A stretch of DNA of 64,000 bases from Pseudomonas palleroniana. GTDB taxonomy: Bacteria; Pseudomonadota; Gammaproteobacteria; Pseudomonadales; Pseudomonadaceae. The stretch lies in the NCBI RefSeq assembly GCF_003031675.1, contig NZ_PYWX01000087.1, forward strand, positions 1 to 64,000, read 5' to 3'. A program made the position numbers and the translations under genes. The notes under the pieces were generated by a model. The model was not told the DNA's origin and did not search any database. It saw nothing but the letters and a program-made list of their open reading frames with translations. Shown here one piece after another: positions 43,301 to 50,847 of this stretch; the first letter of the stretch is position 1, and the number at the start of each line of letters is the position of its first letter.

Positions 43301-46052
43301 CATGGTATTGCAACGCCGGATCGACGACGTCCACGCCACCACGGTGAACCGTACGCAGATGATCATGGGCATTGTCTGGACCTGCGTCGAATGGGTCACC
43401 GCCATCGCGACCATTCCCTTTCCGATTCTCAGCCTGACCCTCGGCGGGTTGCTCGCCTTCAAGGATGCGCTGCTCGCGCTCAACGCGTGGCACCAGGGTG
43501 ACCGCGACGGTGCATTGCTGCATTACATCGGGTACCTGGCCAACCTGGGCGGTGCGCTGCTGTTTGACTTGAGACCTGCCTTTCGCGGGCCGTTCAACGC
43601 ACTGCGTCCGACACTCAAAACCGGCAAACAGGCGGCTGACAGCGCACTGCTCAAACAACTCGAACCCACCAGCCCGCCAGACATGCAACCGCTGCTGTTC
43701 GATGGCCAACCCTACTGGATCAAGCCCTCCCCGGATGCCCTGGGCCGCCACCTGCTCTATCGCCAGGACCCGGCCTCCGGCCAGATGCGCTCGACCGCAC
43801 GCTTGGTCAACCAGGATACCGAGGGTCGCTGGGTGCGTTCCGGCGTGACCGGTGGCGGGCGCAAGAAATATGAGCTGCTACCCGAAGAGGTCGACGACAC
43901 GCTGGCGAAATACGAGATTTCGCCCAGCGAAGGTAAATATTTCCGAGCCGTACTCGATGAAGGCTTCAAAGCCCGGCTGGTCACCAATTGGGATCCCGAC
44001 GTCATCGGCGCTACCCAGCGCTACGTCTACGACCAGTTGCAGCCGCTACGCAATGCCTACGTCGGCCAGATCGAGCAATTGACGAAGGATGCCGAGGCTT
44101 TCTTCCTGCGTCCCCGCGTACACCCCATCAAGCCGCAAGTCCCCCCAGTGGCCGCAGAAACCGCGCACGCCGAACTGCTCAAGCTTTTGTTCTCGCCGGG
44201 TAAACAGCTGCTCATCGGCGCCCATAATGCGTCCATCGCCAGCAAACAATTGTTGATCGAAAACATGCAGTCCCTGGCCGAGCAAGGGCTCAAGCGGCTG
44301 TACATCGAAAACCTGCCGGTTGACGGGTTTCGCAGCAAACTGAAGATCCTCAACCGCGAAGTCGAAGGCAATGTCGCGGTGGCACTTGAACGCATCACTG
44401 AGCATCTGGCCAGGGTCGATCACGCCTTGGGGTTCGCTGCCGATGCGCCTTTCAGTTTCCGCAAGCTGGTGCTTGAAGCGCACAAACACAACGTGATCAT
44501 CGATGGGCTGGATGCGTCGAGCTCCTACCACATGGAGCACGTACTGGCCCTGGGCGACGGCGAGCGGCTTATCCCACGCTCGAGCCGGCTGCGAAATTTC
44601 TATTCGCACCAGGCAATTGCGCGCAACGTGAAAAATCGCCCCGGGGAAGGCTGGATCGCCCTGGTCGAGCAGGACCGCATGGGAAGCCACGCGATGACCA
44701 CCGGCCTGGCCGATCTGCAAAACACCTTGGCGCTGCGCGTTCAAGACGTGGCACCTGACCAGCCCGTGGGCGTCTGGGTCGACACCTTGCCTGCGGCGCA
44801 GTCCAGGGGGCATCTCACGTTGTCGCTGTCGACGAACCTGCACGTGCGCGCCCAACCGGCAGTGGCGCAGGCGCCTGCGGCCAGGGCCGGCACCACGCAC
44901 TTCAACGAGTTCGACATGCCCCACGCCATGAAGAAGCAGGCCGGGCAATTGGCAGCGTCTCATCGTGGCCTGGATACACGCTACGCCTTGCATCAGGGCG
45001 ACCCTCGCCAGGCCACGTTCGCTGAGTTCGTGCGTATTCGCGAACGCTTGATCGAACGCGCCGAAGCCTTTTTTGCCGGGTACACAGCGCCACGACGCAG
45101 TGCCCTGGCTTACCTGGCCAACCTCACGAACGAAGAGGACCTGATCAAGCGCCTCTTTCAACAAAAACTCGGGCTTGTCATCGGAGAAGCGCACTCGGCG
45201 CAGTCGAGTAAGGAGTTCCTGATCAAGCACATGAAGCTGTTGAAGAAACAGGGGGTAAAAACGCTCTATGTCGAACACCTGCTGACCGACCTGCACCAGC
45301 ACGAACTGGATATCCTGCATGACACGCTGAAAATGCCCAGCGGCTTGCAGGCCTACCTGAATGCCCAGGACCAGGGCCATATGCTCATGTACACCGGGCC
45401 GAACACTTATACCAACGTGATCAAGGCCGCCAACAAATACGGGCTGCGCGTGCGCGCCCTGGATTGCACTGCCAGCTACCACACCAAAGGGGCCAGGGGC
45501 AGCAGCCCGCGCAACACGCTGTTCAATTATTTCGCCAACGAAGTGATCAAGGCCGACCAGGCGGCGTTCGGGCCCCATAAGTGGGTGGCGTTCATGGGCA
45601 GCGGGCACACCGATATGAACCTGTTGGTGCCCGGTATTGCCCAGTTGCAGGATGCCGTCAGCCTGCATGTGCGCGATGCCGCCGCCGGCACTGCACGCAT
45701 CCTGCAACAGGGCGGCTGGGTCGTGGATGAGACCAGCTCATTGGCCTTGCGCAGCGACTTCACACTGCAGGTCGGTGTCGCCGGCAGGCGCGCCATGCGT
45801 CCACCCGCGCCGCCAAGCCGCGAGCGGTTGCGCCTCAAGGGACACTTCATCATCGAGCGGCCATCGGCCTACGAGACGAACCTGGTGCACCATTCCAACA
45901 GTGGCGACATCGTGGTCACGCCGATTCAGATCGATGACATGGGCCAATTCTTCATCAACCGGTGGGAGGGGATTCGCGACAAGCGTTTTGTCTATCAAAG
46001 CCAGCTGATCGAAGCGCTCAAGTACGAGATCCATCTGACACCGGCACCGTGA
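40359..46052 (+). CDS. Giant toxin-like protein with tandem TIKI/EreA-type domains
   Basis: This 1897-residue protein is probably a secreted or delivered toxin. TTGGAG lies upstream. Residues 1-1000 resemble the dermonecrotic-toxin-like (DUF6543) N-terminal part of large Pseudomonas proteins, with similar LLxxTP segments near residues 191, 548 and 893. A hydrophobic region (~1001-1065) could insert in a membrane. Two homologous domains end the protein, ~1275-1475 and ~1600-1795. The second has GEAH (1609-1612), YVEH with E1639, DCTASYH (1702-1708) and GSGH (1747-1750): two GxxH motifs and a glutamate, as in TIKI/TraB/EreA-type hydrolases. The first has GAH and lacks the second motif. No signal peptide, secretion genes or immunity gene is visible nearby. 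Function is inferred. Confidence 0.75.
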   Translation: MSTPSASQLEQLHAQLLEIDPSLRSQASKPAPPPQELTDLEKLNATLKQANHTFLDQARALYQDLAQVDLSQTGGKALLTRLRAKLNEQLQDLDDTSSVTGQGRQTFMRYAAGSTALEREASLNIKDHLLNPVDLRMLEDCSRVPSLRPGIYALTFTYQEQSVEFAGAFVLTRQPSPVVDSLTSDAALGPVLLFTPSAGLYGFDTLLELDQSLKANIAERGEILRHLPVRYQHLGVADIWPLELRPIDDLLVFEHSYQALLDKRRLDIDLALSLVNNPRTDSAQLIEELDAAISAALPDLSQRLAMRRQRLLEWALHKSLPDWYRSADDAKQANLADCIVQYNQARQIFLELFGSWITPGALAHYQLLEQLADQLEIHDLDPQQLLVTTRREVEDVGAYVQQRSLVDVALAGLHSDDRLPGSAFLKHTTLSYAGAPLQGRHAHLTPQSLLDLLQPLDPRLEFAAQQKKAVATPEIRQATKAMLDRRLALLAYTANLQGHLSAADYQLFEQLRSTPGSALRAQTVLLHGAQLKDLWLLRENDANGQPKRLLLCTPDSPRGQMFIGFNSLRECQTHILAWAADTTRHNGKTMVDYLLEQVPQRFRPTMRIVASKLGFRPDAMEHEEVTLGKPCTHNACLDAMVEHLMAQLIDDYEYSSPLWLRSASQTERIRLTSLAEDAEGALRTYNARPDAEANFPTFAAYVHEQATLSLNKLLGRMHNKVDPDLVFAYTPKPLLGQGPKPVSYTELYRDGYADNVGFINEDFSSSATFRGPPGVDLSALTPQKVAAAVRGVWIGKRYTDLVHTQLQAANNPGYTERRNATLKITQLQMQNAALQSRLEGHIASVDLSWLTQAISSLGQSAVTQRTAYKIHRLFIDGSWVMGVYLFSHADNPVLLYTPNAPDGISFREAKLFNYLLKTLDGAVEYFCSRTAQQSQARIRDVLETAKKGLPDDINRTSPSRPHYDSIERVTPLTDLRHEFYNMVLQRRIDDVHATTVNRTQMIMGIVWTCVEWVTAIATIPFPILSLTLGGLLAFKDALLALNAWHQGDRDGALLHYIGYLANLGGALLFDLRPAFRGPFNALRPTLKTGKQAADSALLKQLEPTSPPDMQPLLFDGQPYWIKPSPDALGRHLLYRQDPASGQMRSTARLVNQDTEGRWVRSGVTGGGRKKYELLPEEVDDTLAKYEISPSEGKYFRAVLDEGFKARLVTNWDPDVIGATQRYVYDQLQPLRNAYVGQIEQLTKDAEAFFLRPRVHPIKPQVPPVAAETAHAELLKLLFSPGKQLLIGAHNASIASKQLLIENMQSLAEQGLKRLYIENLPVDGFRSKLKILNREVEGNVAVALERITEHLARVDHALGFAADAPFSFRKLVLEAHKHNVIIDGLDASSSYHMEHVLALGDGERLIPRSSRLRNFYSHQAIARNVKNRPGEGWIALVEQDRMGSHAMTTGLADLQNTLALRVQDVAPDQPVGVWVDTLPAAQSRGHLTLSLSTNLHVRAQPAVAQAPAARAGTTHFNEFDMPHAMKKQAGQLAASHRGLDTRYALHQGDPRQATFAEFVRIRERLIERAEAFFAGYTAPRRSALAYLANLTNEEDLIKRLFQQKLGLVIGEAHSAQSSKEFLIKHMKLLKKQGVKTLYVEHLLTDLHQHELDILHDTLKMPSGLQAYLNAQDQGHMLMYTGPNTYTNVIKAANKYGLRVRALDCTASYHTKGARGSSPRNTLFNYFANEVIKADQAAFGPHKWVAFMGSGHTDMNLLVPGIAQLQDAVSLHVRDAAAGTARILQQGGWVVDETSSLALRSDFTLQVGVAGRRAMRPPAPPSRERLRLKGHFIIERPSAYETNLVHHSNSGDIVVTPIQIDDMGQFFINRWEGIRDKRFVYQSQLIEALKYEIHLTPAP

Positions 46053-46216
46053 TGCCTCGGGGGCTCCTGCCCGCACGTCGGCCGGGGGCCCCCTTTCGAT
46101 CTACCGGACAAAAGACATTTCAGATTCTGGCCGTGCTGCCGATATGGCCTACATACCTCAGCTGGCTCAAACAACAACACCGCCCAGCATTCAGATCACA
46201 CTTTGCGGAGCTTTCA

Positions 46217-48136
46217 ATGAACAGCTGGTTCGGTAACATCAGCGTCAACCTCAAACTGGGCCTGGGCTTCGGCCTGGTGCTTGTCCTCACCTCGATCCTG
46301 GCATTGACCGGCTGGACCAGCCTGGGCGGCCTGATCGACCGCAGCAACTGGATGAGCGACATTACCCAGCTCAACGCCTCGCTGACCAAACTGCGCATTG
46401 CGCGCCTGCAGTACATGCTCGCCAACGGCGACGAAACCGTGGCCCAGAACGTACAAGCCAACCTGGATACGTTCGCCGCCCAGCAACAGAAGCTGCTGGA
46501 CAGTTTCAAGAGCCCGGAAAACCTCAAGCTGCTCAACGAGCAGAAAGGTGTCATCACTGCCTATCAACAATCCCTGAACAAAATGCGAGAGGCCTACCGT
46601 AACGGCAACGCCTCACGCCAGGTGATGGGCGACAAGGCCGATATCGCCAACGCCCAGATCAACGCGTTGGAAGCCACCGTGAAGCAAATGCCTGACAGTT
46701 CGGAGCACCTGGCGCAGTTCCAGGCCGTGGCCGAAGCCAAGATGCAGTTCCAACTGGCACGCTTTGAAGTGCGCGGCTACACCGGCGATACCAACCCGGA
46801 CACCGAAGCCCGCGCCGCCGCACAGATTGAAAAAGCCATTACCGGCCTGAAAGACCTCAACAGCGTCTTCGGCGCCAGCCAGCAAAGCGCACTGAGCGCG
46901 CTGGAAACCGCGCTCGGCGCCTACCGCAGCGCCCTGCAGAACTACAAGGCCGCTAACGCGAATATCGTCGCTGCCCGCGCCGAAATGACCACCCAGGGTG
47001 CCGACATCGTCACGCTCAGTGACAAGCTGTATGACATCCAGCTCACTCGTCGCGATGCCGAAAGTACCCAGGCGCGCAGCCTGCAACTGATCAGCACCCT
47101 GCTGGCGTTGCTGGTTGGCATCATCGCTGCCTGGGTGATCACCCGCCAGATCACACGCCCACTGCAAGACACCCTGGCGGTGGTCGAGCGCATCGCCTCC
47201 GGCGATCTGAGCCACAACATCCAGGTCACCCGCCGCGATGAACTGGGCGTGCTGCAACAAGGTATCCAGCGCATGGGCACCACCTTGCGTGAATTGATCA
47301 GCGGCATCCGTGACGGTGTGACGCAAATCGCCAGTGCCGCCGAAGAGTTGTCGGCCGTTACCGAACAGACCAGCGCGGGCGTCAACAGCCAAAAGGTCGA
47401 GACCGATCAGGTCGCCACCGCCATGCACGAAATGACCGCGACGGTGCAGGAAGTCGCGCGTAACGCAGAGCAAGCCTCCCTGGCGGCCTCCGACGCTGAC
47501 GGCCAAGCCCGCGAGGGTGACAAGGTGGTCGCCGAAGCTATCGCCCAGATCGAGCGCCTGGCTGACGAAGTGGCGCGCTCCACCGACGCCATGTCGCATC
47601 TGCAACAAGAGAGCAACAAGATCGGCAGCGTGATGGACGTGATCAAGGCCGTGGCCGAGCAGACCAACCTGTTGGCCCTCAACGCCGCCATTGAAGCCGC
47701 TCGTGCCGGTGAAGCCGGGCGTGGCTTTGCCGTGGTCGCCGATGAGGTACGCGGCCTTGCCCAGCGCACGCAGAAATCCACCGAGGAAATCGAAGGCCTG
47801 GTCGCCGGTTTGCAGAACGGCACCCAGCAGGTGGCCAACGTGATGAACAACAGCCGCAGCCTCACCGACAGCAGTGTCGAGCTGACCCGCAAGGCCGGCG
47901 CCTCCCTGGAAAACATCACCCGTACGGTGTCGAACATCCAGTCGATGAATCAGCAGATCGCGGCGGCCGCCGAACAGCAAAGTGCCGTGGCTGAGGAGAT
48001 CAGCCGCAGCATCGTGAATGTGCGCGATGTGTCGGAGCAGACGGCGACCGCCAGCAACGAGACCGCCAAGTCGAGCGTGGAACTGGCGCGATTGGGGAGC
48101 CAGTTGCAGCAGATGGTCAGTCATTTCCGGGTGTAA
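46217..48136 (+). CDS. Methyl-accepting chemotaxis protein with HBM sensor (McpS-like)
   Basis: This is a 639-residue membrane chemoreceptor. GCGGAG precedes the ATG at 46217. TM1 is at residues ~11-34. A ~250-residue helical periplasmic domain of the bimodular HBM type follows, then TM2 (~290-312), a HAMP domain and the cytoplasmic signalling coiled coil, with the conserved hairpin tip around EQTNLLALNAAIEAARAGE. The N-terminus and sensor are very like McpS of P. putida, which detects TCA-cycle acids. Ligand specificity here is inferred. It starts 164 bases after the toxin-like gene and looks independent. Confidence 0.92.
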   Translation: MNSWFGNISVNLKLGLGFGLVLVLTSILALTGWTSLGGLIDRSNWMSDITQLNASLTKLRIARLQYMLANGDETVAQNVQANLDTFAAQQQKLLDSFKSPENLKLLNEQKGVITAYQQSLNKMREAYRNGNASRQVMGDKADIANAQINALEATVKQMPDSSEHLAQFQAVAEAKMQFQLARFEVRGYTGDTNPDTEARAAAQIEKAITGLKDLNSVFGASQQSALSALETALGAYRSALQNYKAANANIVAARAEMTTQGADIVTLSDKLYDIQLTRRDAESTQARSLQLISTLLALLVGIIAAWVITRQITRPLQDTLAVVERIASGDLSHNIQVTRRDELGVLQQGIQRMGTTLRELISGIRDGVTQIASAAEELSAVTEQTSAGVNSQKVETDQVATAMHEMTATVQEVARNAEQASLAASDADGQAREGDKVVAEAIAQIERLADEVARSTDAMSHLQQESNKIGSVMDVIKAVAEQTNLLALNAAIEAARAGEAGRGFAVVADEVRGLAQRTQKSTEEIEGLVAGLQNGTQQVANVMNNSRSLTDSSVELTRKAGASLENITRTVSNIQSMNQQIAAAAEQQSAVAEEISRSIVNVRDVSEQTATASNETAKSSVELARLGSQLQQMVSHFRV

Positions 48137-48150
48137 ATAGCGCTATCACT

Positions 48151-48281
48151 GTGGCGAGGGAGCTTGCTCCCGCTGGGCCGCGAAGCGGCCCTGATCAAGT
48201 TGATGCCGATTCGGACTTGAAAGCCCAGTGAATGCTTTGGGGGCTGCTACGCAGCCCAGCGGGAGCAAGCTCCCTCGCCAC
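48151..48281. repeat. Paired REP element (BIME)
   Basis: GTGGCGAGGGAGCTTGCTCC and GGAGCAAGCTCCCTCGCCAC are perfect inverted ends of a 131-base element with inner palindrome GCCGCGAAGCGGC. It is the same class as 27608-27716. Confidence 0.85.
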
Positions 48282-48301
48282 AGGCAAACTTAGACATACT
48301 C

Positions 48302-48446
48302 GGCCCTCCGTGAGTTGGGCCTTACCTCCAGCGCACTTACCGGAACACGTGAGCCTTGGGACGCAGGTCGAATGCGTCCTTTGAGATAGCAACCCCGGCT
48401 ACTCACTGGGTTTGCAAAAAAAACCGCCCTACTAAGGCGGTTTTTT
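48302..48446 (+). ncRNA. Candidate structured RNA with terminator
   Basis: Three hairpins follow each other: GGCCC/GGGCC (48302-48306 with 48317-48321), GGACGCA/TGCGTCC (48359-48365 with 48373-48379) and the terminator. None belongs to the neighbouring genes, which are convergent and the chemoreceptor gene is already followed by the REP element. It could be an independent small RNA on the plus strand. No known family is recognised, and the strand is uncertain. Confidence 0.3.
48416..48446. terminator. Bidirectional Rho-independent terminator
   Basis: AAACCGCC pairs with GGCGGTTT around CTACTAA, with T-runs on both sides. It is the likely terminator of the minus-strand D-aminoacylase operon and of any plus-strand transcript. 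Confidence 0.8.
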
Positions 48447-48495
48447 ATTGCCTGCGATAAAACGCACGACAACGCCCCCCGTGGAAGCAACTCCA

Positions 48496-49959
48496 CTACA
48501 GAGACGAAAACCCACCGCCCAGCGCCCCGCTACGCGCCAGGAAACGCCCCGAGCGCTGACCATTGGCCTGCCCCTCGCTGTAGCTCAACACGCCATTGAC
48601 CCACACCCGCTCAATCCCCTGCGCCGCCCGCTGCGGCTCCTTGAAATCCGCCACATCCCGTACGCGCAATGGGTCGAACAACACCAGGTCAGCCCAATAC
48701 CCCTCACGAATCTCACCACGTTCGGTCAGGCCAAACCGCGCCGCCGACAGGCCGGTCATCTTGTGCACCGCCGTGTGCAGCGGGAACAGCCCTACGTCCC
48801 GACTGAAATGCCCCAGCACACGGGGAAACGCGCCCCACAAACGCGGATGAGGGAACGGGTCTTCAGGCAACCCATCGGACCCCACCATCGACAGCGGATG
48901 CGCGAGGATGCGTCGCACATCTGCCTCATCCATCCCGTAGTACACCGCGCCAGCCGGTTGCAGGCGACGGGCAGCGTCCATCAGCGAAAGCCCCCATTGG
49001 GCGGCAATGTCCTGCAGATCGCGCCCGCCCACTTCCGGGTGCGGCGTCGACCATGTGATGGTAATGCGAAACGCATCGGTGACTTGCTTCAAGTCCAGGG
49101 TCGATGAGCTGGCCGCATAGGGATAACAATCACACCCCACCGGATGGGTTTTCGCCGCCTGCTCCAGCGACGCCAGCAATTGCGGACTGCGCCCCCAGTT
49201 CCCCGCACCGGCGCATTTGAGGTGAGAAATGATCACCGGCGCCTTGGCGTGCCGACCAATCAGAAACGCCTCATCCATGGCCTCCAGCACCGGTTCGAAT
49301 TCGCTGCGCAAATGGGTGGTGTACACCGCACCGAAGGCCGTCAGCTCTTCACTCAGTTGCAGCACCTCATCGGTCTTTGCATGGAACGCGCTGGCGTAGG
49401 CCAGGCCTGTGGATAAGCCCAGGGCACCCGCCTCAAGGCTCTCCTGCAACTGCCCACGCATAGCAGCAATTTCATCCGGTGTGGCGGTACGCTGCAAATC
49501 GTCCATGTGGTTGCTGCGCAGCGCCGTATGGCCAATCAATGCAGCCACGTTGACGGCCGGCTGGGCGCCTTCGACCGCAGCGCGATAATCGGCAAAGCGC
49601 GGGTAAGTGAACGCAGCGCGCGTGCCCAGCAGATTCATCGGGTCCGGCGGATCGCCGCGCAAACTCACCGGCGCGGCGCTGATGCCACAGTTGCCGACAA
49701 TCACCGTCGTCACGCCCTGACTGAGCTTGGGCAGCATCTGCGGATGGCGGATCACCACCGTGTCATCGTGGGTGTGCACATCGACAAACCCCGGCGCCAG
49801 TACCAGGCCGCGGGCATCGACTTCATGTGCGGCGGTGACCGTTGCCAGATCACCGATCGCCTCGATACGCCCAGCCAAAACCCCCACATCGGCGAGATAG
49901 CCCGGCGTGTTGCTGCCATCAATGATCAGCGCCTGACGTATCAACGTGTCGTACTTCAT
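48496..49959 (-). CDS. N-acyl-D-amino-acid deacylase (D-aminoacylase)
   Basis: This zinc amidohydrolase removes the acyl group from N-acyl-D-amino acids. The 487-residue protein has the metal motif VDVHTHDD and later zinc-ligand segments (NCGIS, HLRSE and HLKCAGAGNWG). The start at 49959 has GGAG. It overlaps nothing but is 1 base from the RpiR gene and downstream of a GntP permease gene in the same operon, suggesting uptake and use of D-amino-acid derivatives or related hydroxy acids. Confidence 0.9.
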   Translation of the reverse strand: MKYDTLIRQALIIDGSNTPGYLADVGVLAGRIEAIGDLATVTAAHEVDARGLVLAPGFVDVHTHDDTVVIRHPQMLPKLSQGVTTVIVGNCGISAAPVSLRGDPPDPMNLLGTRAAFTYPRFADYRAAVEGAQPAVNVAALIGHTALRSNHMDDLQRTATPDEIAAMRGQLQESLEAGALGLSTGLAYASAFHAKTDEVLQLSEELTAFGAVYTTHLRSEFEPVLEAMDEAFLIGRHAKAPVIISHLKCAGAGNWGRSPQLLASLEQAAKTHPVGCDCYPYAASSSTLDLKQVTDAFRITITWSTPHPEVGGRDLQDIAAQWGLSLMDAARRLQPAGAVYYGMDEADVRRILAHPLSMVGSDGLPEDPFPHPRLWGAFPRVLGHFSRDVGLFPLHTAVHKMTGLSAARFGLTERGEIREGYWADLVLFDPLRVRDVADFKEPQRAAQGIERVWVNGVLSYSEGQANGQRSGRFLARSGALGGGFSSL

Positions 49960-49960
49960 C

Positions 49961-50821
49961 TCAATCTCCAAGGGGCAGGCTGTCGGGGCCGCCGCGATAA
50001 TCGTCCAGGGCCAGCTTGATCCGGCGCAGCCGCTCCTGGTTGTCGTCCGGCTGGGCCAACGCCAGCTCGGTGGCAAGCAGATCTATGGCCAGCAGCATGC
50101 CGTAGCGCGCTGCGGTGGGCTTGTAGATAAAACTGGTTTCGGCCGGTTGCAGCGCCAGCACGACGTCCGCCAACTGCGCCAACGGCGAGTTGGCCAGGGT
50201 GATCGCGATGATGCGTGCCTCGTAGTTGCGCGCCAGTGCGACCACGTCGAGCAATTCAGGGGTCAACCCCGTGAGCGAGCAGACGATCAGCGCCTGTTCC
50301 GGCCCCAGTGTCGCCGCCGTGACGCGCATCATCACCGGGTCATGGCTGGCGGCAATCGAATAACCCAGGCGCACCAGACGCACCTGCAACTCATCGCTGC
50401 ACAGGCTTGATGGGCCGCCCATACCGAAGGCATGGATCATCCGCGCCTTGCTCAACACACTGACCGCATCGGCAAAACTCGCCTGGCTGAACCCTGACAG
50501 GTGCTGACGCAGCGTGGCCTCGATATCGCCCAGGATCTGTCGATGAAAGGCCGATTGCTCCGGCAACCCCGCCGGGTCCAGGAAGCGGCTGCCGACGCCG
50601 CTGGCCTGCGCCAGTTGCAGGCGCAGGTCACGCAAGTCGCGGCACCCCACACTGCGTGCAAACCGCGATAACGTGGCCGTGCTGACCTCGGCCCGCAACG
50701 ACAACGCCTCCAGGCTGGCCGACGCCGCAAAGCCCACATCATCGAGCATCAGCTTGGCGATACGGCCTTCACCGGCACTGAATGAATCCTGGCGGGCGCG
50801 AATCTGGTAGAGGATGTCCAT
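49961..50821 (-). CDS. RpiR-family transcriptional regulator
   Basis: This 286-residue regulator has an N-terminal RpiR helix-turn-helix (residues ~1-77, SLRAEVSTATLSRFARSVGC) and a C-terminal SIS sugar-binding domain (residues ~120-250). It is encoded between the GntP permease gene and the D-aminoacylase gene, almost contiguous with both, so it probably controls this operon in response to its substrate. Confidence 0.9.
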   Translation of the reverse strand: MDILYQIRARQDSFSAGEGRIAKLMLDDVGFAASASLEALSLRAEVSTATLSRFARSVGCRDLRDLRLQLAQASGVGSRFLDPAGLPEQSAFHRQILGDIEATLRQHLSGFSQASFADAVSVLSKARMIHAFGMGGPSSLCSDELQVRLVRLGYSIAASHDPVMMRVTAATLGPEQALIVCSLTGLTPELLDVVALARNYEARIIAITLANSPLAQLADVVLALQPAETSFIYKPTAARYGMLLAIDLLATELALAQPDDNQERLRRIKLALDDYRGGPDSLPLGD

Positions 50822-50847
50822 GGTGGCTCCGGGTTACACAATCAGGC

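Larger units (their letters stand above)
48137..48495. other. Intergenic region with BIME and structured RNA candidate
   Basis: The 359-base gap between the chemoreceptor gene and the D-aminoacylase gene (convergent) contains a REP pair at 48151-48281, three further hairpins at 48302-48379 and a terminator at 48416-48446. No coding frame is credible. Confidence 0.6.

Noticed and set aside
44046..45707. 553-residue frame antisense to the toxin-like gene
   Set aside because: Shadow of the long plus-strand gene: Gln/His/Arg-rich, no start signal and no recognisable domain.
46053..46216. Immunity gene after the toxin-like gene
   Set aside because: The 164-base gap before the chemoreceptor start holds no frame with a ribosome-binding site, so no adjacent immunity gene is supported.
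46613..48124. 503-residue frame antisense to the chemoreceptor gene
   Set aside because: Glycine/histidine-rich shadow of the MCP signalling domain, with no independent support.
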